Positions 13,571 to 21,910 of a stretch of 32,409 nucleotides of DNA are shown piece after piece. How positions within the stretch are numbered: the stretch's first letter is position 1; each line of letters begins with the position of its first letter. The notes below the pieces were generated by a model. That model searched no databases. It saw nothing but the letters and a program-made list of their open reading frames with translations, and was not told the origin of the DNA. This DNA is from JAGNNV01 sp039932395. Lineage in GTDB: Bacteria; Acidobacteriota; Vicinamibacteria; Fen-336; JAGNNV01. The stretch covers positions 1 through 32,409 of the forward strand of contig JBDTQB010000012.1 in assembly GCA_039932395.1 (NCBI GenBank), given 5' to 3'. The translations under genes and the position numbers were made by a program.

Positions 13571-16402
13571 TTATCGCGAGTCGAGCCGGATGATACCGAC
13601 GTCCCGGTTGCGAAGCTGCTGTGAGTAGACGAGCAGCCGGCCGGAGGCACTGACCGGGGAGAAGGCGATGCCCTGGATGCCGTTTGAAGTCACGGGTGTC
13701 TCAGCGCCCGTCTGAAGGTCCTTCAGGAAGACGTTCTCAACATCGGCGGAATCCCGTCGGCTGAAAGCGACGGCATTGGCGGCGGGGATGAACTGCCAGG
13801 ACTTGAACACCGCCTGCGTCTCCACGAGCTTGTGTAACTCCCCTTCGGCGAGCGTCCCTATCTCCAAGGAGTAGAGCGCTCCGAGTTGCGGCCGGGTGCG
13901 GGAGCTGACCGCGACAAGCGGAAGTCCTTTGAAAAGCCCTAGAAGGGAAACCGAGCCTTCCTTGGCAGTGAAGAGCGACGACACTTTCCCCTGTGCAACC
14001 TGTAATAGGGCGGCGTCCTTCCCTCGCGTATTCAAGACGAAGGTCGCCGTAGAACCGGATGGGTCGATCGTCAGGTCTCCGACCATTTCATCCTTTTCAA
14101 AAGTGGTGACCACCTCTGGATCGGTTCCCGGAAGCAGCTTCACCAGCCGGGACGAAACGCCGTCGAGAGTGTCCGTGTAGTAGAGCAAACCCTGGGACGA
14201 CCACTGAAAGTCACGCCGCGAAAAACACCAGGCGAAGTCAATGTAAGCGAGGGTTCTGAGCAGCCGCTCACCCAGATCACGCACATGACCGGTCTCGATC
14301 TCGAGCAGATTCATGTGTGGCCTCGCCTTTTCAGACGCCCGGGTCAGGAACGCAAGGTAGCGACCGTCGGGGGAAAGGAGCGGGGCAAAGCCATCTCTGA
14401 CCACAACCTTGGCGTCGTCAAGACGTCCGTCGACCGCAGTCCCGATCACGATCGAAGAAAAGGACACCGGTGAGTCACCCACCAGTTGGGTGCGCGCGAA
14501 CGCGACACGCCCGCCCGCGGCCATGGAGGGCGTGATATCGCGCATGTTCTCCGCGGTCAGTTGATGACGGACTTTCTTGTCGACCTCGTAGCTGAAAATG
14601 AAACCGCCCACCTCCTGTTCGCTGAACACAATCACGCGACCATCGCGCGACACCGCTTCGATGAACTCGCGGTTGGACCCGAACGTGATCTGCCGAGGTT
14701 CGTGGCCCACCTTGTCGATAAACCAGAGATCTTCCTGTCCGCTTCGATTTGATTCCAGGAACAGACGTCCGTTGCCGGCCGCGTCGGAGAAAAAAGGCGA
14801 ACGGTCGGTGGCGCCGGGCTGCGTCACCGCGCGTGCCTCGCCTCCCATGTCCTGAATCCAGATCGAGCGGGAGCCGTCGTCGTTCACCGCGTCGAGCACG
14901 ATGCGGTGACCGTCGCGTGAAACGTCGTAGTCGGCCGATTGCTGGGTGGCCCGGGAGAGCGTGGGGACCTGGACCACCTGGCCGTTGGCGAGCGAAAGCT
15001 TCAACAGGAGACGATTCGAACTCTCCATGAAGACGTCCCCGCCCACCCAGCAGATCAGTCGGAGAATCCTCATGTCGTTTGGAAGCGAAAAACTGCGAGT
15101 GGGCGGCCCGCCGTCGAGCCGAATGGTCTGGAACAGCTTCTGGGTGGGCGATTCCAGCGTGTAGGCGATCTCCGTCCCGTCTTCCGAGAAGACCTGCGCC
15201 GTCAGATCGCCCGGCTGATGCGTGAGCCGCCGAGGTTCGCCGCCGGCGATGTCCATGAACCAGATGTCCTTGACGCCATTCCGGTTGGAAATGAACGTGA
15301 CGCTCTTGCCATCGGGTGAGAGCGACGCATGATCTTCGTTACTGGGCCAGGTGACGAGGGTCGACATGCGCGCTTGCGGCATCTCAGGATCCGGCCGCAA
15401 GGCGACCCAGAGGGACAGACCTACGATGATCGCGAAAAGCGCGAGACCGACGCCGAGCGCTACGCGGGGCCTTCTCGCCACGTACGCTTCCATGGACGCC
15501 GACGTGCCCATCGTCCGCTCCCTTGGCGGACGCTTCATGTCCCCATGCGCATTGGCCAGGGCGTCGAGACGGCCCGAATCAGATATACCTGCGAGACGTT
15601 CGCGCAGCTCGGCAATCTTTGGGCGATCTGAAGCCGCCTTGTGCAGAAGGCGCTCAACGATGTCGCAAAGAGCATCGGGGGCTTGCGGACAAAGTTCAGC
15701 CAGATCGGCGGTGTTCTCGTTCAGGATGGCGAATTGGGTGTCGAGGGGGGATCCCTTCTTGAACGGATGCTCGCCGGACAGAATCTCGTAGAGGATCAGA
15801 CCGAGGGCGAACAGATCAGAATTGGGCTCAAGCGGCTTTCCGCGCAGTTGCTCGGGCGACATGTACTCGCGCGTGCCCACAACCATGCCGTCAGGGGTTC
15901 CCGTGCTTTCGTCCATCGAGTCTTCGCCCGGCAGGCGCTTGGCCAGGCCAAAGTCCATGATCTTCACGTGACCCTGGGCGGTGATGATGATGTTGGAGGG
16001 TTTGAGATCGCGGTGGATAACCCGCTGACGGCCTGCCTCTTCGAGGCCATCGGCGATCTCGCGCGCGATGCCGATCACCTCACGCATGGGAATCGGCCCG
16101 CGCTGCATTCTTTGGCGAAGGGTTTCACCCTGAATGTATTCCATGGCGATGAAGACGCGACCGTTACTCTCGCCGACCTCATAGACCTTGCAGATGAATG
16201 GGTTGTCGAGCGCGGCCGCGGCCTTGGCTTCCCGGCGGAGAAGTTTTTCCGCGCGCGGATTCGCAAGCGCCGTCTTGTGAACGACCTTGATCGCAACCTT
16301 GCGGCGGAGAACAACGTCGTCCGCGAGAAACACTTCACCCATGCCGCCGCGGCCTAACAGGTCGATTCGCCGATAGCGGTCCTGCGGGGCTAGAGAGGTC
16401 AT
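13571..16402 (-). CDS. Transmembrane Ser/Thr protein kinase with TolB-like beta-propeller sensor
   Basis: A 943-residue Hanks-type (PknB-like) kinase. The kinase domain is residues 12-275: glycine loop GRGGMGEVF, K39, catalytic H130-R-D132 (HRDLKPSN), D150-F-G, and a STGTPDGMVVGTREYMSPEQ activation segment. One transmembrane helix follows at residues 313-336. The extracytoplasmic part (about 345-943) consists of TolB/PD40-type propeller repeats (SLSPDGKSVTFISNRNGVKDIW and later copies ending in RYLAFLT, GLLYYTD). Such kinases are numerous in Acidobacteriota; ligand and substrates are unknown. It follows the metallophosphoesterase gene by 19 bp and precedes the small Cys-tailed gene, so a three-gene unit is likely. 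Confidence 0.93.
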   Translation of the reverse strand: MTSLAPQDRYRRIDLLGRGGMGEVFLADDVVLRRKVAIKVVHKTALANPRAEKLLRREAKAAAALDNPFICKVYEVGESNGRVFIAMEYIQGETLRQRMQRGPIPMREVIGIAREIADGLEEAGRQRVIHRDLKPSNIIITAQGHVKIMDFGLAKRLPGEDSMDESTGTPDGMVVGTREYMSPEQLRGKPLEPNSDLFALGLILYEILSGEHPFKKGSPLDTQFAILNENTADLAELCPQAPDALCDIVERLLHKAASDRPKIAELRERLAGISDSGRLDALANAHGDMKRPPRERTMGTSASMEAYVARRPRVALGVGLALFAIIVGLSLWVALRPDPEMPQARMSTLVTWPSNEDHASLSPDGKSVTFISNRNGVKDIWFMDIAGGEPRRLTHQPGDLTAQVFSEDGTEIAYTLESPTQKLFQTIRLDGGPPTRSFSLPNDMRILRLICWVGGDVFMESSNRLLLKLSLANGQVVQVPTLSRATQQSADYDVSRDGHRIVLDAVNDDGSRSIWIQDMGGEARAVTQPGATDRSPFFSDAAGNGRLFLESNRSGQEDLWFIDKVGHEPRQITFGSNREFIEAVSRDGRVIVFSEQEVGGFIFSYEVDKKVRHQLTAENMRDITPSMAAGGRVAFARTQLVGDSPVSFSSIVIGTAVDGRLDDAKVVVRDGFAPLLSPDGRYLAFLTRASEKARPHMNLLEIETGHVRDLGERLLRTLAYIDFAWCFSRRDFQWSSQGLLYYTDTLDGVSSRLVKLLPGTDPEVVTTFEKDEMVGDLTIDPSGSTATFVLNTRGKDAALLQVAQGKVSSLFTAKEGSVSLLGLFKGLPLVAVSSRTRPQLGALYSLEIGTLAEGELHKLVETQAVFKSWQFIPAANAVAFSRRDSADVENVFLKDLQTGAETPVTSNGIQGIAFSPVSASGRLLVYSQQLRNRDVGIIRLDSR

Positions 16403-16421
16403 CGCTTCACGTGGGAGGATC

Positions 16422-17306
16422 TTAGTGCGATGCGATGGAGTGAAGCGTCAACACGGAGATCTCGGGCGGAACACCGAAACGAACCGGGATGATGCTCGTA
16501 CCGATGCCGGGATTCACGAACAGATGCCGCCCATCTTCGACAATGTGGCCTAGCGCATAGCGCTGGCCGTACGAACTTGGAACGATCGGGCTTCCAATCA
16601 GCGGCAGCCGGACCTGACCTCCATGAGTATGGGCGGCCAGGGTGAGCGAGATCCGCGACGGAATCGACGGAAAGATGTCCGGGCTGTGGGAGAGAACGAT
16701 CAGAGGGTCTCCCGAGGGGAGCGTGCGCCATTCGCGTTCCGCGCGGCCATACGTCGGCCAGTATCCGGGAGACAGCTCAAAGTCATCCAGACCATAAACG
16801 TGAAGCTTCACTCCGTTTAGAGCGAACACCTTCGATCGCCAGCGAAGAAAGGGAATGCCTGCTGCTTCAAAGGCTTTCTCGACGCGCGAGGTGTCCAGCC
16901 AGCGATCATGGTTCCCGATGATGGCGATCTGTCCGTGGGTCGCCGTCGCCTTTGCAAGAGTTCTGGCGATCTTCTCGGGTTCCATGAAGGTGCCGCCGAC
17001 CACTCCCTGGATCACGTAATCGCCCAACCAGACGATGAGGTCGGGCTTTGCGGCGGTGATGCGCGCGACAATGTCATTGAGCTTCGCCTCATCGATAAAC
17101 GGCGCGCCAGCGTGAATGTCGCCGACCGCCACGATCTTGAAGCCATCGAGCGCCCTCGGCCAGGCTGGAAGGTCGAGCTGATAGGTCTTGACGACAAGCT
17201 CATTGGGCTCGATGAAGAAGGCGGTGCGCGCTACGAGGACCAGGCCGACAAGGCCCAGGACGAGGATTGCGATCAGGGTTCGGCGTTTGGTAGGAGACAG
17301 AGCCAT
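16422..17306 (-). CDS. Membrane-anchored metallophosphoesterase (YaeI/YkuE type)
   Basis: A 294-residue calcineurin-like phosphoesterase. The start is ATG 17306; an open frame runs much further upstream but crosses the divergent gene and has no homology. The N-terminus has one membrane helix (residues 10-26). Metal-ligand motifs are GDIH (D63, H65), WLGDYV (D96), IGNHDRW, LSHSPD and LAAHTHGGQ, a complete dinuclear-metal set. Relatives such as YkuE and YaeI hydrolyse phosphodiester-containing lipids or nucleotides on the outer face of the membrane, and LpxG-like UDP-diacylglucosamine hydrolases are also in this group; I cannot choose among them. It is divergent from pgeF with only 32 bp between starts. 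Confidence 0.88.
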   Translation of the reverse strand: MALSPTKRRTLIAILVLGLVGLVLVARTAFFIEPNELVVKTYQLDLPAWPRALDGFKIVAVGDIHAGAPFIDEAKLNDIVARITAAKPDLIVWLGDYVIQGVVGGTFMEPEKIARTLAKATATHGQIAIIGNHDRWLDTSRVEKAFEAAGIPFLRWRSKVFALNGVKLHVYGLDDFELSPGYWPTYGRAEREWRTLPSGDPLIVLSHSPDIFPSIPSRISLTLAAHTHGGQVRLPLIGSPIVPSSYGQRYALGHIVEDGRHLFVNPGIGTSIIPVRFGVPPEISVLTLHSIASH

Positions 17307-17338
17307 CCGGGGCTGAAGTGTAAGGTCCACGATCCAAT

Positions 17339-18028
17339 ATGGAGGCCATGCAATTCCTGTCGTCGCCGCTTCTTTCCAACGTTCCTGGTCTGACCCACGG
17401 CTTCGGAAAACGGTTCGCGGGAACACGGGCTCTGGCGCGGGATGCCGCGCAGGCAGCACTCGCGGGCGAGGGCGACGTTTGCTTCCTGCGGCAGGTCCAC
17501 GGCTCCACCATCGTGACGCCGCCCTGGACAGAACCACCCGATGCCGACGGCAGCTTCACCGATGACGCGGGCGTGATCCTCGCCATCGAAACCGCCGACT
17601 GTCTTCCGGTCTTGATCGTGGATCCCGTCAAACGACGCGTGGCCGCAGCGCACGCGGGTTGGCGAGGGACGGTCGCTCACGTCTCTCAGAGCGCGGCCCT
17701 GGCGCTGATCGCGACGGGCTCGCGAGCGGAGGATCTGCTCGCTTCGCTCGGTCCGGCGATGGGCGCTTGCTGTTACGAGGTCGGTCCGGAGGTCGAAGAA
17801 GCCTTCGGAGCGCAGGGCGCGCGCTTCTTTGTCCCCGGTCGCGCGGAGCGGAGGCATCTCGATAAGGTGGCTGCCAATCGCGCACAACTGGAGGCCGCGG
17901 GGCTGAAGCCCTCCAACATCGACAGCCTGAATCTGTGCACGCGGGACCGCGAGGACCTGTTCTTCTCCTACCGGCGCGACGGAGCGAACGCGGGTCGAAT
18001 GATCAGCGTCGTGGGCTTTTCGAAGTAG
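17339..18028 (+). CDS. pgeF: PgeF/YfiH-type laccase-domain protein
   Basis: A 229-residue member of the Cu-oxidase_4 (DUF152, YfiH/YlmD) family. Characteristic zinc-site segments are RQVHG, ETADCLPVLI and AAHAGWRGTV, with the Cys and two His expected for purine nucleoside phosphorylase-like activity; it ends with the usual TRDREDLFFSYRRDG. E. coli PgeF corrects misincorporated L-Ser in peptidoglycan precursors, while other members act on purine nucleosides. A second ATG three codons in (17348) is possible. Its 3' end overlaps the convergent alkA-like gene by 26 bp. Confidence 0.9.
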   Translation: MEAMQFLSSPLLSNVPGLTHGFGKRFAGTRALARDAAQAALAGEGDVCFLRQVHGSTIVTPPWTEPPDADGSFTDDAGVILAIETADCLPVLIVDPVKRRVAAAHAGWRGTVAHVSQSAALALIATGSRAEDLLASLGPAMGACCYEVGPEVEEAFGAQGARFFVPGRAERRHLDKVAANRAQLEAAGLKPSNIDSLNLCTRDREDLFFSYRRDGANAGRMISVVGFSK

Positions 18029-18722
18029 CGGTCGTGGGAATCTGCGTGGTCGGCGGCCACACCTTCAACTCGCAAGCGCGCCAGAAGTACCAGGCCGCGA
18101 TGGAACTGTAGGGCGAGAACTTCCGCGCATAGGGCAGGGCCTGCTTCGGCGTGGGCATCTTGCGCTTTCCGAAGGTCCGGCCAAGGCCTTTGCGCACACC
18201 GAAGTCGAGCACGGGCCAGACGTCGGGGCGGCTCAGCCCGAACATAAGGAACATCTCAACCGTCCATTTGCCGATACCGCGCACCTGCGTGAGCCGCGCA
18301 ATGAGTTCGTCATTGCTGAGTTTCATGGCTTGAGCGCGCGTAGGAACCACACCATCGATGAAGTGCTGCGCCAGGCTCTTGACCGCCAGGCTCTTGGCTC
18401 GCGATAGGCCGGCCGCACGCAAGGTGGCGTCGTCTGTCGCCAGCAGGTCAGCCGCGGTCGGGAAACGCTTCGGCTTATAGATCGCAACCACGCGACCAAG
18501 GATGGTCGCGGCGGCGCGTCCGTTCAGTTGCTGGTAGACGATCGACTGGACCAGCGCTTCAAACGGTTGCCGCGTGTGCGTCTCGATCGCGCACGGCCCG
18601 ATGTGATCGATCATCAACGCCATCCGCGGATGCGATTGGCGCAGATGCAGAACACCCGCCGCAACGTCATACGAAGGCGGCCGCGTTCTCGTGCTCACGT
18701 CCGCCGATTCTATGGGCGTCAA
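18003..18722 (-). CDS. alkA: AlkA-type DNA-3-methyladenine glycosylase (HhH-GPD)
   Basis: A 239-residue HhH-GPD DNA glycosylase, removing alkylated bases in base-excision repair. The helix-hairpin-helix is LTQVRGIGKWTVEMFLMF (residues 144-161), followed by the catalytic Asp D173 in VWPVLDFGVRKG. The N-terminal GPD fold has the family segment EALVQSIVYQQLNGRAA. There is no C-terminal Fe-S cluster motif, as expected for AlkA. The start is uncertain: TTG 18722 gives the longest product and GTG 18698 is equally plausible; no clear ribosome binding site helps. It converges on pgeF with a 26-bp overlap. Confidence 0.88.
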   Translation of the reverse strand: MTPIESADVSTRTRPPSYDVAAGVLHLRQSHPRMALMIDHIGPCAIETHTRQPFEALVQSIVYQQLNGRAAATILGRVVAIYKPKRFPTAADLLATDDATLRAAGLSRAKSLAVKSLAQHFIDGVVPTRAQAMKLSNDELIARLTQVRGIGKWTVEMFLMFGLSRPDVWPVLDFGVRKGLGRTFGKRKMPTPKQALPYARKFSPYSSIAAWYFWRACELKVWPPTTQIPTTATSKSPRR

Positions 18723-18735
18723 GCGAAGGCCGGAT

Positions 18736-19494
18736 TTACTCCGGCCGAAGCGAGGGCGGGCGAGCTGATCGAGGTGCCGAGCCGCTCACCTGGGCGCGGC
18801 CCACCGTATTGGAACAGCCGCGTGCTCCGGCGACAGGCGCCCGGTCACGAGGGCAATGAACGCCTGCCCTCCGACCATGCGGCGTTGATCGGCTGCTGTT
18901 CCGCGTCTGCCGGTTCGCCGCGGTCCGCCCACGTTCAGCGCCTGAGCGCGGAGTCACGATCGCGTCAAAGGCTGGGTGGCCGGAGTTGTCGAGCTGCACG
19001 GGCACGCTCATGCCCGCGCCGGAATACACGAACGTGTCTTTGTCGTGCAACCGAACGACGCTGTTCTGATAGTCGATCTCGTCCACGAACTCGGACATGA
19101 AGTCCGCACCGAGAATGCCGTCCACATCTCTGCCGAACCTCGGTGCAAGGCGGCGCAGTGGCATCGCGAGAGTAATGGGCTGGGTGAATCCTCTCAGCGC
19201 GTCGAGCGTGAACGGCGTGCGATTGACGATTGCGCCTTGTGTGGTGGCCGCGCCGATTCCGGCGATGTTGATCGCCATACCCAACGGCACGCTCAGTTCC
19301 TTGGCCAGGTCGATGTCTATCAGTCCGTATTTGTCGCCGCTGTCGAGGATGAACGACAACGGGCGCGAGCCGTTCACTCGTACCTCGGGAAAGATGTGGT
19401 TCGTAGTGAGTTGCATGGGAAGGGCCACTGGCGCAACCAGGGAGATCGACCGCGATGGGCAGCACTCGCCGGGCAGGCCCGCTTGGCCGGTCAT
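18736..19494 (-). pseudogene. Decayed retropepsin-like aspartic protease gene
   Basis: The middle of this frame (about 18965-19440) encodes a retropepsin-like domain: FILDSGDKYGLIDIDLAKEL, with the active-site DSG variant of DTG, and DGILGADFMSEFVDEIDY. Two things are wrong. There is no signal peptide before the domain, although relatives are exported, and the frame starts only just upstream of it. After the segment AFDAIVTPRSG the sequence turns into Arg/Ser/Ala-rich residues with no family resemblance, where relatives carry a second protease half. None of the three frames restores it. I read this as a gene truncated at both ends; a short functional protein is the alternative. Confidence 0.6.
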
Positions 19495-19564
19495 GATCGC
19501 GTGTGCGTAGATGCCTCCGGCGAATGACTCCCTCGCGGCCGAGTTCCAGGATCAACAGCGTTCG

Positions 19565-19582
19565 CCGCTCCTTTTGGAGCGG
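19565..19582. repeat. Perfect 7-bp hairpin with TTTT loop
   Basis: CCGCTCC-TTTT-GGAGCGG lies between the decayed protease gene and the divergent membrane protein gene. It has no downstream T-run on either strand, so it is not a classical terminator. Confidence 0.5.
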
Positions 19583-19620
19583 ACCGCGCGGTTAGGAATC
19601 CCGGCCCTGCGCGTATCGCC

Positions 19621-19626
19621 TATGCT
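19621..19626 (+). promoter_or_regulatory. -10 element suggesting a leaderless transcript (membrane synthase-like gene)
   Basis: TATGCT lies exactly six bases before ATG 19633. The preceding bases CGTATCG are also shared with the region upstream of 10757. No Shine-Dalgarno sequence is visible. Confidence 0.4.
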
Positions 19627-19632
19627 TTTCGG

Positions 19633-21771
19633 ATGACGCGAAGCCGAGCCCTGAACCTCAAGATCTGTTACCTCTCCACCGTCATCCTGTTCATCGAGAT
19701 GCTCATGATCAGGTGGATCGGCACGGAGGTGCGCGCTTTTGCCTATGTCCAGAGCGGCATCCTTGTGGCTGCTTTCCTGGGTCTCGGTCTTGGATGTCGC
19801 GCCTCTCGGGAACCGGTTCGCATCGTGAATGCGCCGCTCGCGTTCGCGGGGATCGCGCTCATCATTCGGGACCCGTTTCAGCTCGACATCACGGAGGCAA
19901 TCTCGCAGGGCCTCGTCGCGTTTCAAGAGGCGGCCATCTGGTTCAGCGCATCTCATCTGCCGCAGTTTTCGCGAACGGCGCTCGCGGCGTTCGCGCTTTT
20001 CGGCACGCTCGTCATTCTGTTCGCGGTCGCGGCGGTGTTCCGCCCGCTCGGCCAATGGCTGGGCGCCTGGATCGATGAGGCGGCAAATCCCATCGCCGCC
20101 TACACCGCCAATATCCTCGGGAGCCTGGTCGGTATCGGTCTGTTTCTCTTCTGCACGGTTCAGCAGCTACCGCCGCGGATGTGGGTGGCCATCGCAGGCC
20201 TGGGCCTCGCGGTGTGCGTGCTCTGGTCGGTGGAAAGCAGAGTGAGACAGTTCACGACCGTCATCGTGGCGTTGTCGCTTCCGCTGATTCTTCCGGTGCC
20301 GGACCGTCCCACTTTCTGGTCGCCGTATCAAAAGCTCGACGTCGAACAGAATGAGGTTCTCCTTCAGGACGGCTCGATCCGAGCAGTCTGCGGCGTGAAG
20401 ATCAACGTCAATCAGGTCGGTTATCAGGCGATGCTGGATCTCGACCAGTCAAAGATGGCGGACAACCCTGTCATCTATCCACCCGCCGATATCGCGCGAT
20501 CACACTACGTGCTTCCCTACAAGCTGGTGGGCGAGCGCAAGCGTGTTCTGATCGTCGGAGCCGGCTCGGGCAACGACGTTCAGGCCGCGCTTCAGGCGGG
20601 CGCCGAATCCATCCAGGCCGTTGAAATCGACCCCACGATCGTCGAGATTGGCCGCGCGCTGCATCCGAATCATCCCTATTCATCTCCCAAGGTCACACTG
20701 ACAATCGACGACGCGCGCGCGTATTTTGGTCGGTCGAATGAGAAGTTCGATCTTGTGTGGTTCGGACTTCTGGACTCGCACACCAACCCCTCGGCGTATG
20801 CCAACGTCCGGCTCGATCATTTCGTCTATACGCAGGAGAGTCTGGCGAGCGTCAAGAAGCTCCTCGCCAAGGACGGTCTGGTTGTGATGCTGTTCGATCC
20901 GCAGACCTCATGGATCGCAAGCCGCCTCAGTCGCCTTATGACGCAGACGTTCGACAATCCTCCCGTCGTCCTGCGGATACGGCCGACATCAGGCTGTCTC
21001 GGCTGGGGCGGTCTCCTGCTCATTGGCGGCGAGCCGTCGGCGCTCGCGAGCGTCAAGACGCGCCTTGCAGCTGACCCCGTTCTTGCACAGATCATCTTCG
21101 ACCCCAAGGACGACATCGAGATCACAAGCGACGACTGGCCGTACCTCTACCTCGAAAGACGCGGGCTGCCGCGGTTCCATATCGTCATTGGATGCGCCGC
21201 GATCCTTCTTCTCTTCCTGCTCAGAGGCCAGCTCTTTGGAAAGAGCGAGCCCCTTGACTGGCCCATGGCTTTGCTGGGAATGGGTTTCATGCTGCTTGAA
21301 ACCGTCGGGGTCAGTCGCGCCGCGCTTCTCTTCGGCACGACGTGGACGGTCAACGCCTACGTTATTGGTTCAATTCTGGTGATGACACTGATCGCCAATT
21401 TCATCGCGAGCAGGACGCGCGTCGCCGCCAGCGGATGGCCCGCGATGGGCTTGATTGTGAGCGTGGTGCTGCTGAGGGTTGTTTCCATGCCTTACCTCGC
21501 GTCCCTTCCAGGCGTCACCCGACTGATCGTTGGGGGCGGGTTCCTCGTTCTGCCGGTGCTGTTCTCCAGCCTGATCTTCGTGACCGCATGGGCGAAGTCA
21601 GAGCGGAAAGACCTTGCGCTTGGAAGCAACCTGCTCGGAGGCCTGATGGGCGGCGCTGCGAGCCTGCTCACGATGGCGTTTGGTTTTAATTCTCTGATCC
21701 TTCTCAATCTTCTCGTGTATGTCTCGGCCATCTTGCTGTTGCGTCGCGGCGCCCGAGTTCTGGCTGTGTGA
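19633..21771 (+). CDS. Polytopic membrane protein with spermidine-synthase-like domain
   Basis: A 712-residue protein. The first ~220 residues contain about six or seven membrane helices (ICYLSTVILFIEMLMI; GILVAAFLGLGLGC and so on). A soluble class I methyltransferase-like domain follows at about 290-460: RVLIVGAGSGNDVQAAL is the nucleotide-binding glycine loop, AVEIDPTIVEIGRAL the acidic strand end, and LTIDDARAYFGR and FDLVWFGLLDSH match the spermidine/spermine synthase fold. A second block of about seven helices ends the protein. Such fusions are annotated as spermidine-synthase-like, but the membrane context argues against simple polyamine synthesis; a role with a membrane lipid or exported acceptor is possible. 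The function is unknown. Confidence 0.85.
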   Translation: MTRSRALNLKICYLSTVILFIEMLMIRWIGTEVRAFAYVQSGILVAAFLGLGLGCRASREPVRIVNAPLAFAGIALIIRDPFQLDITEAISQGLVAFQEAAIWFSASHLPQFSRTALAAFALFGTLVILFAVAAVFRPLGQWLGAWIDEAANPIAAYTANILGSLVGIGLFLFCTVQQLPPRMWVAIAGLGLAVCVLWSVESRVRQFTTVIVALSLPLILPVPDRPTFWSPYQKLDVEQNEVLLQDGSIRAVCGVKINVNQVGYQAMLDLDQSKMADNPVIYPPADIARSHYVLPYKLVGERKRVLIVGAGSGNDVQAALQAGAESIQAVEIDPTIVEIGRALHPNHPYSSPKVTLTIDDARAYFGRSNEKFDLVWFGLLDSHTNPSAYANVRLDHFVYTQESLASVKKLLAKDGLVVMLFDPQTSWIASRLSRLMTQTFDNPPVVLRIRPTSGCLGWGGLLLIGGEPSALASVKTRLAADPVLAQIIFDPKDDIEITSDDWPYLYLERRGLPRFHIVIGCAAILLLFLLRGQLFGKSEPLDWPMALLGMGFMLLETVGVSRAALLFGTTWTVNAYVIGSILVMTLIANFIASRTRVAASGWPAMGLIVSVVLLRVVSMPYLASLPGVTRLIVGGGFLVLPVLFSSLIFVTAWAKSERKDLALGSNLLGGLMGGAASLLTMAFGFNSLILLNLLVYVSAILLLRRGARVLAV

Positions 21772-21910
21772 CGGCGGCCCGCTAGCGCAGTCGTCCGAGG
21801 GCGTGTTCGTGGGCGCGGAGTCCGTCCCAGAGGTGGTAAGCGATACCCACATCAGCGTTCGGCCGCGCAGCGGCGAGCGAAGTCGTCACAAGGTTAGGAT
21901 CGTTGCCGTG

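Noticed and set aside
18736..18960. Attempt to restore the second half of the aspartic protease by a frameshift
   Set aside because: Neither alternative frame gives family-like sequence after the breakpoint, so a simple frameshift does not explain it.
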